Origin: CAWUEZ02 sp963921355
GTDB taxonomy: Bacteria; Pseudomonadota; Alphaproteobacteria; Thalassobaculales; Thalassobaculaceae
Length of the DNA: 64,000 nt
Assembly (NCBI GenBank): GCA_963921355.3
Contig: OZ001190.1
Coordinates: forward strand, 3,844,001-3,908,000
Direction of reading: 5' to 3'
The notes beneath the pieces were generated by a model. The model was given only the letters and a program-made list of their open reading frames with translations. It made no database searches and was not told the origin of the DNA. A program made the translations under genes and the position numbers. Positions 26,558 through 35,175 of the stretch are shown piece by piece; position 1 is the stretch's first letter; each line of letters starts with the position of its first letter.

Positions 26558-26571
26558 TTGCGATATCGCAA
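26558..26571. promoter_or_regulatory. 14-bp perfect palindrome in a divergent promoter
   Basis: TTGCGATATCGCAA is a perfect palindrome 46 bp upstream of the MBL hydrolase start and about 99 bp upstream of the DUF6768 gene. Its position and symmetry fit an operator; no regulator gene is adjacent. Confidence 0.5.
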
Positions 26572-26669
26572 TACCTTCACCGGCTGCCATTCATAGAGTT
26601 CCGCCAACGACGAACTGCGCCGGCGGTGCGCAAGCTTGGCCCGTCGCGCGTGTTGATAAGGAGAGTCCG

Positions 26670-27041
26670 ATGGACGCGCTGACGCGAGCAATCAACGACA
26701 CGCTCGATGACGACGACCGACGCACGCTTGAGTCGGTCGGCCGGGACCGCAGCCTCATTGAGATGGTTCTGGACCTGTTTCAAGGGCGCCACGCCCTCCT
26801 CAACCTGTCGCTGATGGTCGGCCAGATCGTGTTCTTCGTCATCGGCCTGTACGCGGCCTGGCAGGCCTATGCTCTGGCCGATCTCATCGAGGTCGTGCGC
26901 TGGGGCTTGGTCGCCGTCTTCTTCTTGACCTGTGCGGTCGTCGCCAAGGCCACCCTGCTGACCTCGATGCAGGTTGACCGGACCATGCGCGAGGTCAAAC
27001 GCCTGGAACTCCAGGTCGCCCTCCTTGCCAACAAGCACTGA
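26670..27041 (+). CDS. DUF6768-type small membrane protein
   Basis: A 123-residue protein. AAGGAGA lies just upstream of ATG 26670. The N-terminal 45 residues are hydrophilic (DALTRAINDTLDDDDRRTLE), followed by LIEMVLDLFQGRHALLN and two helices (LMVGQIVFFVIGLYAAWQAY and WGLVAVFFLTCAVVAKA). The C-terminus MREVKRLELQVALLA resembles a short coiled coil. The family occurs in alphaproteobacteria and has no known function. Confidence 0.65.
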   Translation: MDALTRAINDTLDDDDRRTLESVGRDRSLIEMVLDLFQGRHALLNLSLMVGQIVFFVIGLYAAWQAYALADLIEVVRWGLVAVFFLTCAVVAKATLLTSMQVDRTMREVKRLELQVALLANKH

Positions 27042-27129
27042 AACCGGCAACGACCGCTGGAACCTGCTGGGCTGGCTCGGCTAGTCTTCCCGTCAACGGC
27101 CCTATCAGAGGCCGACGTGGAGGATTGCC

Positions 27130-28842
27130 ATGACCGAAACCCCGACCCTGATCATCCGGGGCGGCACCGTTGTCGACGGTACCGGCGCTGACCCGGTCGA
27201 CGCCGACATCGCCGTCGCCGGCGACCGGATCCTGACCGTCGGTGAGGTACCCGGTGTTTCGGGTGTGGAGGAGATCGACGCGCGCGGCCGCATCGTCACA
27301 CCCGGCTTCGTCGACATCCACACCCACTATGACGGCCAGGCGGTCTGGGACCGGCACATGGCGCCGTCCGCCTGGCATGGCGTGACGACGGCGGTGATGG
27401 GCAATTGCGGCGTCGGCTTCGCCCCCTGCCGACCCGAGGACCGCGACAAGCTGGTGGAACTGATGGAGGGGGTCGAGGACATCCCAGGTCCGGTCATGCA
27501 CGAGGGCCTGAACTGGCAGTGGGAGAGTTTCGGTGAATACCTCGACGTCCTCGACAGCGGCGCCCGCGATACCGATCTCTGCACCCTGCTGCCGCATGCC
27601 GCGCTCCGGGTCTACGTCATGGGCGACCGGGCGATCCGTCATGAGGCCGCGACACCGGACAACATCACCCGCATGCGCGCCTTGACGGCCGAGGCGGTGC
27701 GGGCCGGTGCCTTCGGGTTCTCGACCTCGCGGACCATCAGTCACAAGAGCCTGTCCGGCGAGTACACCCCGACCCTGCGCGCCCATGAGGACGAGCTGAC
27801 CGGGATCGCGCTTGGCATGGCCGATACCGGATCCGGCTTCCTGGAGATCGTCTCGGACTGGAACGAGCCGGATCCGGAAACCGAGTTCGCCACCCTGCGC
27901 CGGGTGGTCGAAGCGAGCGGGCGGACCGCGGTGTTCTCGCTGACCCAACGCCACGACCGGCCGCATTTCTGGCGCGATCTGCTGCGCCTGGCGGGCGACG
28001 CGGCGCAGGACGGGGTGTCGATCCGCCCGGTTGTGGCCCCCCGGCCGATCGGCATCCTGCTCGGTCTGGAAGGCAGCCAGAACCCGTTCTCCGGAACGCC
28101 GACCTACCGCAGGATTGCCGATCTTCCCCTCGACCAGCGGGTTGCGGCGATGTCGGACCCGGCGACCCGGTCCGCGATCCTGTCGGAGGACCCGGTCAAG
28201 GAGAGCACCTTCCCGCTGATCCACCGGATCAGCTTCAGCAAAATGTTCCGGCTGGGAACACCGGGCAACTATGAACCGGCGGAAGACGACTCGATTGCGG
28301 CGATCGCCGCCCGCGAGGGCCGGACGCCGGCAGAGGTCGCCTACGACATCCTGCTCGAGCGCGACGGCCACGCCTTCATCTACACGCCCCTGGTCAACTA
28401 TGCCGCCTACGACATGAGTGCACCGGAGGCGATGCTGGCCGACCGCAACGCGATCATGGGCCTCGGCGACGGCGGTGCCCATGTCGGCTTCATTCTCGAC
28501 GCCGGCTTCCCAACCTGGCTGATGAGCTACTGGGGGCGTGAACGCGGCCGGTTCGCGATGCCCGACATCATCCGCCGGCTCACTTCCGACACCGCCCGGG
28601 CCGCCGGCCTGTCTGACCGGGGCGTTCTGGCACCGGGCATGAAGGCGGACATCAACGTGATCGACTGGGATGCGGTCGGGTTCTCCGACCCTTACGTCAC
28701 TTTCGACCTGCCGGCGGGCGGCAAACGCCTGCTGCAGAAGGCGACCGGCTACAGCGCGACGCTGGTGTCGGGCACCGTGACCTATCGCGACGGTGAAGCC
28801 ACCGGCGCCTTGCCGGGCAGGATCGTGCGGGGTCAGCGTTAG
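27130..28842 (+). CDS. N-acyl-D-amino-acid deacylase family amidohydrolase
   Basis: A 570-residue amidohydrolase-superfamily enzyme. GGAGG precedes the ATG. Features are the N-terminal beta-sandwich strand (LIIRGGTVVDGTGADPVDADIAV), the metal motif DIHTHYDGQAVWD, the NCGVGFAPC stretch common in D-aminoacylases, GLGDGGAHVGF with the catalytic Asp, and the C-terminal GMKADINVIDWD. Related enzymes release D-amino acids from N-acyl derivatives in the cytoplasm. The exact substrate is not known. It converges with an MFS gene 12 bp downstream. Confidence 0.86.
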   Translation: MTETPTLIIRGGTVVDGTGADPVDADIAVAGDRILTVGEVPGVSGVEEIDARGRIVTPGFVDIHTHYDGQAVWDRHMAPSAWHGVTTAVMGNCGVGFAPCRPEDRDKLVELMEGVEDIPGPVMHEGLNWQWESFGEYLDVLDSGARDTDLCTLLPHAALRVYVMGDRAIRHEAATPDNITRMRALTAEAVRAGAFGFSTSRTISHKSLSGEYTPTLRAHEDELTGIALGMADTGSGFLEIVSDWNEPDPETEFATLRRVVEASGRTAVFSLTQRHDRPHFWRDLLRLAGDAAQDGVSIRPVVAPRPIGILLGLEGSQNPFSGTPTYRRIADLPLDQRVAAMSDPATRSAILSEDPVKESTFPLIHRISFSKMFRLGTPGNYEPAEDDSIAAIAAREGRTPAEVAYDILLERDGHAFIYTPLVNYAAYDMSAPEAMLADRNAIMGLGDGGAHVGFILDAGFPTWLMSYWGRERGRFAMPDIIRRLTSDTARAAGLSDRGVLAPGMKADINVIDWDAVGFSDPYVTFDLPAGGKRLLQKATGYSATLVSGTVTYRDGEATGALPGRIVRGQR

Positions 28843-28854
28843 GGTGAGTCCATT

Positions 28855-30078
28855 CTATGCGGCCGTTTGATTCACCGGTTCCGCCTGCCAATAGCGGCGT
28901 GTGAGGACCAGGGCGATGAGGCCCTGACCACCGAGCAGAATGACCGCCAACTGGGCTCCCAGAAGATCGGCGAGCAAGCCGAGGTACAGGAACCCGACCG
29001 GGCCCGTTCCGATACAGACCGAGAGCAAGCCCATGAGCCGGGCCCGCATGGCCTCCGGCGCCAGCTGATAGATCAGGGTTGCCTGCATGGCGCTGAAGCC
29101 CGCACCACCGATGCCGAGCAGCACCAGGACCGCACCGGCCGCCAGCACCGCCGCCGGCCCCGCCAGCGGCGACAGGGCAAACAGCACCAGCATGACCAGA
29201 TAGGTCGCCATGCCGCCGACGTAGATCCGGCCATACCACGCGGCCTGCGCCAGTGTGGCGATCAGCACCGCACCGATAAAAGCGCCGACCCCGTCCAGGC
29301 TGGTCAACAGGCCGACCCCTTCGGCCCCCAGCGCCAAGTAGTCGGCCCCGATGACGGGAACCATGCTGGTGAAGGGCCAACCGAACAGATTGAAGATCAC
29401 GGTGACGACCAGCACACCGATCAGCTTGCGGTCGCCCCGCACGAAGACGATCCCGTCACGCAGACCGGCGAGCAGCGGCTCGGCGTGCCGGGCCGGCGCG
29501 CGGTGCGACTCAACGCGGAGCGCTGCCAGAAGGGCCAAGCCATAGGCGATCGACGACGCCCAGAAGACCCCTTGGATGCCGAACTCGGCCAGCAGATAGC
29601 CGCCAAGCGCCGGGCCGACCATACGACTGGCATGGTTGGCCATGACGTCCAGGGACATGGCCGTCCCCATCTGATCGGTTCCGACCGCCTCGCCGATCAT
29701 CATCCGTCGGACCGGGTTGTCGGTCGCCCAGACGCAGCCGTTCAAAAAGCTGGCGAGGGCCAGATGCCAGACCGCGAGCCCGCCACTCTGCGCCAGGATC
29801 GCGACGGTGGCGGTGACGACTCCCAGAACGACGGTTGTCCAAATCAGGGTCTTGCGACGGTTCTGCCGGTCGGCCAAGGCCCCGAAGAACGCCCCGAACA
29901 AACCCATGGGCAGGATCCGGAGCATCACCATGGTGGCGACCGTCAACGGCGACTGCGTCACCTCGTAGGTGAAGACACCGATCGCCAGGATTTCGAGCCA
30001 ACGGATCGTCGACGACACCAGGCCGACGGTCCAGAGCCGGCGGAAATCCGGGACCGCGAGAAGAGCGAACCGGCCCAT
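28855..30078 (-). CDS. MFS transporter (EntS-like MFS_3 exporter)
   Basis: A 407-residue 12-helix major facilitator. The start RFALLAVPDFRRLWTVGLVSSTIRWLE and ADRQNRRKTLIWTTVVLG are typical of the MFS_3/EntS group of exporters. It lies 9 bp downstream of the M81 peptidase gene on the same strand, so the two are likely co-transcribed. Export of a small molecule or peptide-like compound is likely; the substrate is unknown. Confidence 0.82.
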   Translation of the reverse strand: MGRFALLAVPDFRRLWTVGLVSSTIRWLEILAIGVFTYEVTQSPLTVATMVMLRILPMGLFGAFFGALADRQNRRKTLIWTTVVLGVVTATVAILAQSGGLAVWHLALASFLNGCVWATDNPVRRMMIGEAVGTDQMGTAMSLDVMANHASRMVGPALGGYLLAEFGIQGVFWASSIAYGLALLAALRVESHRAPARHAEPLLAGLRDGIVFVRGDRKLIGVLVVTVIFNLFGWPFTSMVPVIGADYLALGAEGVGLLTSLDGVGAFIGAVLIATLAQAAWYGRIYVGGMATYLVMLVLFALSPLAGPAAVLAAGAVLVLLGIGGAGFSAMQATLIYQLAPEAMRARLMGLLSVCIGTGPVGFLYLGLLADLLGAQLAVILLGGQGLIALVLTRRYWQAEPVNQTAA

Positions 30079-30087
30079 GCGGGACCC

Positions 30088-31596
30088 TCACCCGGTCTGG
30101 GAGACCGGCTGCAGATCCTCGTCCAGCGGGAAGATCGGGCGGCGCACGTTGCGGAAATCGAGCATTGAGTAGTCGGAGGTGCACACGCCGACACCGGCGC
30201 ACTCCACAGTCTCGGCCGCGATGTCCCGAAACCCGGCGCGCCAGTGGATCCGGCTCTTCAGCATCAGGTAGCGCTTGGCGGTCGGATCGATGCCCAGGCT
30301 CTGGAAACAGGCCACGTCGTTCGGCTCCTGCTGGGTCGACACAATCACGATCTCGACCCTGCCGGTGTCGAGAACGGCGGTCGGCCCCATCGCGTTCATG
30401 ACCCCGCGACCCATCGGCCCGACATTGCGAAACCGCCCGTCCGAGATCAGCTTGACCCGGCCGCTGACCGTCAGCGGCTCGCCGGTTCGACCGATCGACG
30501 GCATGTCCGTCTTGCCGCCGAGGGCGAGGGTTACCTCGTTGCCGATCCCGGCCGCGATCATGGACTGAACCGCCTCAGGATCGCAGATCGCGAACATCGC
30601 CACATCCTCGAGCCCGGCGTCGAGCACGCCCTTCAACACCGTCATCGTGTCCATCGAGCCGCCGGAGGCCGCGTTGTCGTAGTGGTCGAGCAGAACGATC
30701 GGGCCGTCGGCCTGCAGGGTGCGGGCGCGCTCCAGCGACTGCTCCAGCGGCTCGATCTCGTAGACGAAGGCTCGACGCTCGCGCCAGGCGAGATCCAAGA
30801 GCGCGTCGACCATCTCCTGCGCCGCCTCGGGGTCGTTGTCGGTCACGACCACCGCGCTGGAACCGGCCAGCCGGATGTCGGCATGCGGGAAGCCGGTGAA
30901 GAAACTTGCGCACAGCGCGCCTTCGTTCTCCATCCGCGCGGCCAGCACCTGGATCTCGCTGTTGGGAAAGTCGTGGGTGCCCTGGCGCATTACGTGCGGC
31001 AGCATCGGGCGGTTGCCCCAGGCCATGGTGGGACGCGCCGCGCCCTTGAGCATCGCCAACAGCGGCAGGGCGACGCGGCGGCCGGTCTCGTAGACGTCGA
31101 CATGGGGGTAGGTCTGGTAGCCGGCGACCACGTCGGCATTCTCGATGATCGCCGGGTACATGTTGGTGTGCATGTCGAGGGCGACGCCGATCGGCGTGTC
31201 GGGCACCAGCGCACGGACCCGTTCCAGCAGCGCCCCCTCACCGTCTTCCAGGCTCTCGGTCACCATGGCCCCATGAAGGTGCAGAAGAATGGCGTCCGGC
31301 GCCTCGGCCTCGATCGCCGCGCAGATGCGGTCGGTCATATATGCATAGGCGGCGTCCTCCACCGGACCGCTCGGCCAGGCCATGGCGGCCAGCGGCAGGA
31401 CGAAATCGGCGCCTTCAGCCTCGGCGATCTCGATGAAGGCCCCGAGCGCCGAACCGGTCCCCTTGAACGCCGCGACCGCATCATCTCCCTCACGGGGCAC
31501 GCCGGCCGGATTGCCCCGGGCGAAGCGGGCAAGCGGGGTCGGCACCGTCGAGAAGGTGTTGGTCTCGTGCTGCATCATCGCCAGCAGAAGCTTCAT
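30088..31596 (-). CDS. M81 family metallopeptidase (MlrC-like)
   Basis: A 502-residue protein matching the MlrC/M81 family. The N-terminal block KLLLAMMQHETNTFSTVPTP and the metal-binding DMHTNMYPAIIENADVVAGYQTYPHVD are characteristic, as is the later LLDHYDNAASGGSMD. MlrC acts late in microcystin breakdown, but the family is broad and most members have unknown substrates. Its downstream neighbour is an exporter. A dispersed repeat lies upstream. Confidence 0.87.
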   Translation of the reverse strand: MKLLLAMMQHETNTFSTVPTPLARFARGNPAGVPREGDDAVAAFKGTGSALGAFIEIAEAEGADFVLPLAAMAWPSGPVEDAAYAYMTDRICAAIEAEAPDAILLHLHGAMVTESLEDGEGALLERVRALVPDTPIGVALDMHTNMYPAIIENADVVAGYQTYPHVDVYETGRRVALPLLAMLKGAARPTMAWGNRPMLPHVMRQGTHDFPNSEIQVLAARMENEGALCASFFTGFPHADIRLAGSSAVVVTDNDPEAAQEMVDALLDLAWRERRAFVYEIEPLEQSLERARTLQADGPIVLLDHYDNAASGGSMDTMTVLKGVLDAGLEDVAMFAICDPEAVQSMIAAGIGNEVTLALGGKTDMPSIGRTGEPLTVSGRVKLISDGRFRNVGPMGRGVMNAMGPTAVLDTGRVEIVIVSTQQEPNDVACFQSLGIDPTAKRYLMLKSRIHWRAGFRDIAAETVECAGVGVCTSDYSMLDFRNVRRPIFPLDEDLQPVSQTG

Positions 31597-31632
31597 CGCG
31601 GCGCCCTCCCCATGTCGGCTTTCTGGGGAGCC

Positions 31633-31770
31633 TAGATCGGATCAGGTTTTGACGGAAACACCCTGGTTTTCCGCGAAACGTGTGAATCCGATCTAAATCA
31701 TAGAGTTAGAGCAGATTCACCGGTCAGATGGATCACCTTAGGCAATTCCATCTGACACGGATCTGCTCTA
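31633..31770. repeat. Composite dispersed repeat, copy 2 of the 12985 element plus a flanking inverted repeat
   Basis: The right part (31690-31770) is an inverted copy of the element at 12985-13060, running from GATCTAAATCATAGAGTTAGAG to CACGGATCTGCTCT in pieces. To its left a separate inverted repeat, TAGATCGGAT (31633-31642) and ATCCGATCTA (31686-31695), encloses 43 bp. It sits between the M81 gene and the DUF6691 gene. Confidence 0.85.
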
Positions 31771-31801
31771 GCCCAGTGCGGGGGCCAGCGGGAGAGCGGC
31801 T

Positions 31802-32221
31802 CTATCCTGTGCGTCGCCTGGCGGCCGTGTGCAGCAGCATGCCGACCAGCATCGCGGCGACGAAGATCGAGACCTCGAGTCCCCCCAGGGTCAGTGCCGC
31901 CAGGGCGGGGCCGGGACAGAACCCGATCAGCCCCCACCCGATCCCGAAACAGACCGCCCCCGTCACCAACCGGTGGTCGACACCGGCCTCCGGCATCGGC
32001 GGAAACCGCTCGGCGTAGAACGGACGCTCCCGCCCGGCGGCGATCCGCCAGGCGACAATCATCACGGCGAGGGCTCCGGCCATGACAAAGCCGAGGGTCG
32101 GATCCCAGGCCCCGCCGGTGACATCGAGGAACGCCCGGACCCGGGCCGGATCGACCATGTCCGAGACGATGAGCCCGAGCCCGAACAGGCCGCCGACGCA
32201 AAGTGAAATCAGCGCGCGCAT
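31802..32221 (-). CDS. DUF6691 (YeeE/YedE-half) membrane protein
   Basis: A 139-residue membrane protein with about four helices. It carries FGIGWGLIGFCPGPALAALTLG, the cysteine-containing hairpin of the second half of YeeE/YedE proteins. The partner half is encoded directly upstream (gap 1 bp). Full-length YeeE imports thiosulfate; split pairs like this are widespread in proteobacteria and are linked to sulfur-compound transport. The thiosulfate role is by analogy. Confidence 0.86.
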   Translation of the reverse strand: MRALISLCVGGLFGLGLIVSDMVDPARVRAFLDVTGGAWDPTLGFVMAGALAVMIVAWRIAAGRERPFYAERFPPMPEAGVDHRLVTGAVCFGIGWGLIGFCPGPALAALTLGGLEVSIFVAAMLVGMLLHTAARRRTG

Positions 32222-32222
32222 C

Positions 32223-32651
32223 TCAACCGATCCCCACCAACCGCATGACGAACACGGTCACGACGGCGGCCACCATGAACAGGCCCGTGGCGACGACCGA
32301 CCGTTTCGAGAACCGCGAGAGACCGCATACCCCGTGCCCGCTGGTGCAGCCATTGCCGAGCCGGGTCCCGAACCCGACCAGCACGCCACCGTCGACCACC
32401 AGCGGGATGTTGCTGCTGATGCCGATCGACGGCAGGCCCATCGGGGCGGCATAGGCGGCCGGAACGGCCACCAGGCCGACGAGAAAAGCCAGATTCTCGG
32501 CGAACCGGTGGCGCGATCCGAAGAAGGCGTCGCCGAGAATGCCGCTGATGCCGGTGATACGGCCATCCAGGAGCAGATAGAGCGCGGCAGCGGTCCCGAT
32601 CAGCAGACCGCCGACCAGACCGTTGAGGACGTCGTCGATGACAAACACCAT
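32223..32651 (-). CDS. YeeE/YedE family membrane protein
   Basis: A 142-residue membrane protein, first half of a split YeeE/YedE transporter. ATG 32651 was chosen as the start of the family domain (FVIDDVLNGLVGGLLIGTAAALY). It has the conserved GNGCTSGHGVCGLSR motif with two cysteines that in YeeE guide the sulfur substrate. It is followed 1 bp later by the DUF6691 partner. Confidence 0.87.
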   Translation of the reverse strand: MVFVIDDVLNGLVGGLLIGTAAALYLLLDGRITGISGILGDAFFGSRHRFAENLAFLVGLVAVPAAYAAPMGLPSIGISSNIPLVVDGGVLVGFGTRLGNGCTSGHGVCGLSRFSKRSVVATGLFMVAAVVTVFVMRLVGIG

Positions 32652-32674
32652 GGCAGGCTTACACCCCTGTCGCT

Positions 32675-33625
32675 TCAACCCGCGCGGCAGATCTCCGCGC
32701 ACCGGTCGATTATCCAGGATGCGATGGCGTCTGAATTGACATCCATCATCGCCATGTGCGTCGCACCGGGAAATCCGATCGCCGGCAGGTCGACCCGCTC
32801 CGCCGGCACCCCGGACTGCCGGGCACCCTCGATGAACGCGTCGGTCGCCGCGCTGATCCGTTGCCACAACGCAAAGCGATCGAGGAAATCACCCATCAGG
32901 ATCAGCCAGCGCTGATCGACATTCGCCTGTGACAGGGCGACAGGGAAACCCGAGGGCTCGACGGCGATACAGGCGACCACCAGATCCGGGCGGGCCGCGG
33001 CCACCGCCTGGGCGATCTGCCCGCCCTGGCTGTGACACAGCACGATGCAGCGCCCGACCCGTTCGAGCGCCCGCTCGAAGGCAAGGGTCTGGACCGGTGC
33101 CGTGGTCAGCCACCGGGGCACGAACTGCCGTAACAGGGCCTCAAACGCCTCCAGCGGGAAGTTCTGCCCGGGCAACGCACGGCGCGCCGCGAAATCCTCC
33201 TCCAGGCCGAACCGGAACAGCCACCACGCCTCGCGGTCGGTGCGCTGGACCGGCTCGCCCTCCCACTCCCCCGCCAGGGCGCAGAAACCGGATCGGCCGC
33301 GCTCGACATTGTCGACCACGTAGGTCGAGAGGCCGGCATCGAGGAACCGGTGCAGCCAGCCGGGCCGGCCGTCCGGTGTTGTCTCCCACATCGCGCCGGT
33401 CAGACCCCCGCCGTGCAGCAGAACGATCGGCAGGTCAGAGGTCCGCACCGCGGGAACGAAATACTGAACGTACATGGACTCGACCGCGTAACGGCCGTTC
33501 GGGTCATGATCGATCGCCGCCGTCGGAGTGAACTGGAGGTGGCGGACCGGCTCGCCGGTCCGTTCGACGACCCGGCCGGGGATGAAGAAACTGCCGAAAT
33601 CCGCAAGTGCGACGCCCACCGTCAC
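32675..33625 (-). CDS. Alpha/beta hydrolase
   Basis: A serine hydrolase of up to 316 residues. The oxyanion motif LLHGGGLTGAMWE and the nucleophile elbow LCHSQGGQI are clear, and GATHMAMMD near the end supplies the catalytic His. The acid residue is not certain. GTG 33625 directly abuts GGGAGG; the next GTG, 33619, has better spacing and may be the true start. No signal peptide. Esterase-like; the substrate is unknown. Divergent from the dioxygenase gene. Confidence 0.82.
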   Translation of the reverse strand: MTVGVALADFGSFFIPGRVVERTGEPVRHLQFTPTAAIDHDPNGRYAVESMYVQYFVPAVRTSDLPIVLLHGGGLTGAMWETTPDGRPGWLHRFLDAGLSTYVVDNVERGRSGFCALAGEWEGEPVQRTDREAWWLFRFGLEEDFAARRALPGQNFPLEAFEALLRQFVPRWLTTAPVQTLAFERALERVGRCIVLCHSQGGQIAQAVAAARPDLVVACIAVEPSGFPVALSQANVDQRWLILMGDFLDRFALWQRISAATDAFIEGARQSGVPAERVDLPAIGFPGATHMAMMDVNSDAIASWIIDRCAEICRAG

Positions 33626-33736
33626 CTCCCTGCTGGTTGCTGCCTGCGCGCGGACAACACTCTACGCCGATCGTCTGGCACATTGTCGCCGAGGGACCAG
33701 GCTTGGTAGCCTCGGACGCGACAGGGGAGAGTCCCG

Positions 33737-34744
33737 ATGCCCGACGACCCGCAACGCCCCGCCGGTGCCATTCCGGCGATCGACCTGGCCCCCTTCCTGA
33801 ACGGCAGCGATGCCGACAAGCGGGCGGTCGCCCGCACGGTCGCCGACGCCTGCGAGGAGATCGGCTTCCTGGTGATCTCCGGCCACGGATTGCCCTCCGC
33901 GGTGCTCGACACAGCGATTGAACGCGGGTTCGCCTTTTTCGATCTGACCCAGGAGGCCAAGACCCGTTGGCACCCGACTGGAGCCGCCAAGCAGCGCGGC
34001 TACCATCAGGTGGCGACCCGCAGCCTCGCCTCGACCCTCGGCCAGAAGACGCCGCCGGATCTCAGGGAGTCGCTGTTTCTCGGGCCCGTCGACGATCACC
34101 GGGCGCACTACGCCGCCCTTCCGGAAGCGGCGACCGCCTACGCGCCCAACCTGATCCCGGATGAGCCGCCCGGCTTCGATGCCGCGCTGGTCGATCTGTA
34201 CCGCGCGTTCGAACAGCTGGCGGGCGATCTGCTCCGGGTCTTCGCGGTCGCCCTCGACCTGCCCGAGCACCATTTCGCGCCGCTGATGGACCGGCATTTC
34301 TCGATCTTCGGCATGCACCACTATCCGGTCCTGGACAGCCCCGCCGAACCGGGACAGCTGCGCGCCGGCGCCCACACCGATTTCGGGGCGATGACGATCC
34401 TGGCGATGACCGAAGGCCGCGGCGGGCTCGAGGCCCGCCGCCCGGACGGCAGTTGGGCCTCGGTGCTGCCGAACCGGAGCGACCTGGTGGTCAATCTCGG
34501 CGATATGATGCAGCGCTGGACCAACGACCGCTGGGTCTCGACCCTGCACCGGGTGGTGGTGCCGGAGACCGGCGACCAGCGGAGCCGGCGCATGTCCATC
34601 GGCTTCTTCGTGCACCCGAATTTCGACGCCGAGATCCGCTGCATCCCGAGCTGTCTCGCCGCCGGCAGCGCCCCCCGGCATCCGCCGATCACCGCCGGCG
34701 AGCACATCGCCCAGAAGATCGCCGCCAGCCACAAGGCGGCGTAG
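33737..34744 (+). CDS. 2-oxoglutarate/Fe(II)-dependent dioxygenase (isopenicillin N synthase family)
   Basis: A 335-residue non-haem iron enzyme. The N-terminal DIOX_N-like domain has IPAIDLAPFLNGSD and EIGFLVISGHGLP. The metal facial triad is His and Asp in AGAHTDFGAMTIL plus the later His in STLHRVVVP, and the 2OG-binding Arg-x-Ser follows (RRMSIGFF). GGGGAGAG lies upstream of the ATG. Such enzymes hydroxylate or ring-close small molecules; the substrate is not evident from context. Confidence 0.87.
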   Translation: MPDDPQRPAGAIPAIDLAPFLNGSDADKRAVARTVADACEEIGFLVISGHGLPSAVLDTAIERGFAFFDLTQEAKTRWHPTGAAKQRGYHQVATRSLASTLGQKTPPDLRESLFLGPVDDHRAHYAALPEAATAYAPNLIPDEPPGFDAALVDLYRAFEQLAGDLLRVFAVALDLPEHHFAPLMDRHFSIFGMHHYPVLDSPAEPGQLRAGAHTDFGAMTILAMTEGRGGLEARRPDGSWASVLPNRSDLVVNLGDMMQRWTNDRWVSTLHRVVVPETGDQRSRRMSIGFFVHPNFDAEIRCIPSCLAAGSAPRHPPITAGEHIAQKIAASHKAA

Positions 34745-34760
34745 GCGCCCTTCAAAACAC

Positions 34761-34960
34761 TGCTTCCCGGGCTCGCCCCGGATTAAATCCGGGGCAGGGC
34801 TGCTCAGGACGAGGCACTCATAACTTCCTTCCCGGACCTGATCCGGGACCCAGAGCGCCGTTTGCAGGAGCGCATGAGCTTAAGCACCGAATTCTCCAGG
34901 AACCCCAATACCGGGTCCCGGCTCAACCCCGGAGTAAATCCGGGGCGGGAAGTAGAGAAC
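34761..34960. repeat. Palindromic repeat region (type A element, composite)
   Basis: Gene-free DNA after the dioxygenase. It begins TGCTTCCCGGGCTCGCCCCGG and ends CGGGGCGGGAAGTAGAG. At 34775-34795 is a perfect 21-bp palindrome (arms GCCCCGGATT/AATCCGGGGC around A), and a second CCCCGG...CCGGGG palindrome lies at 34928-34945. Both arms recur exactly at 44220-44240. The GCTGCTCAGGACGAGG stretch at 34800 belongs to the type B element seen at 36.4 and 48.9 kb. Confidence 0.75.
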
Positions 34961-35049
34961 GGGATTGGGGAATGAGCCAGCGATTGCCGGGTCGGAGAAA
35001 GCCAATTAGCCTTTGCGTATTGAACGAGCGCGCAAGCAGGAGAAACCGG

Positions 35050-35097
35050 GTGACCCAGGTCATCATCGTCGTAGGCAGGAGGTGCATGGGCCAGTAG
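35050..35097 (+). CDS. Putative 15-residue leader peptide upstream of the Bcr/CflA-type exporter
   Basis: GTG 35050 has a strong AGGAG 7 bp upstream and opens a 15-codon ORF: MTQVIIVVGRRCMGQ (first residue read as Met). Its 3' end enters a region with two mutually exclusive pairings (GGCAGG with CCTGCC, or GCATGGG with CCCATGC), and an intrinsic terminator follows at 35124-35148, just before the exporter gene. This is the layout of translation-dependent attenuators. The hydrophobic IIVV run followed by GRR recalls stalling peptides that sense ribosome-targeting drugs, but that is inference. Confidence 0.5.
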   Translation: MTQVIIVVGRRCMGQ

Positions 35098-35123
35098 CGG
35101 AAGCCATATCCCTGCCCCATGCG

Positions 35124-35148
35124 CCCCCGACGGAGTTCGGGGGTTTTT
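35124..35148 (+). terminator. Intrinsic terminator between leader ORF and MFS exporter
   Basis: A 7-bp stem CCCCCGA/TCGGGGG with a 6-base loop is followed by TTTTT. It lies 28 bp before the MFS start codon and 26 bp after the leader ORF stop. Since it stands in front of the exporter gene in the same direction, conditional termination is likely. Confidence 0.8.
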
Positions 35149-35175
35149 CCGTTTCTGGCCCCGGGAATCGCCGAA

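Noticed and set aside
34745..35049. Possible tRNA, rRNA fragment or additional protein gene in the 34.7-35.05 kb gap
   Set aside because: I found no cloverleaf or RBS-supported coding frame before the leader ORF; the DNA is explained by palindromic repeats.
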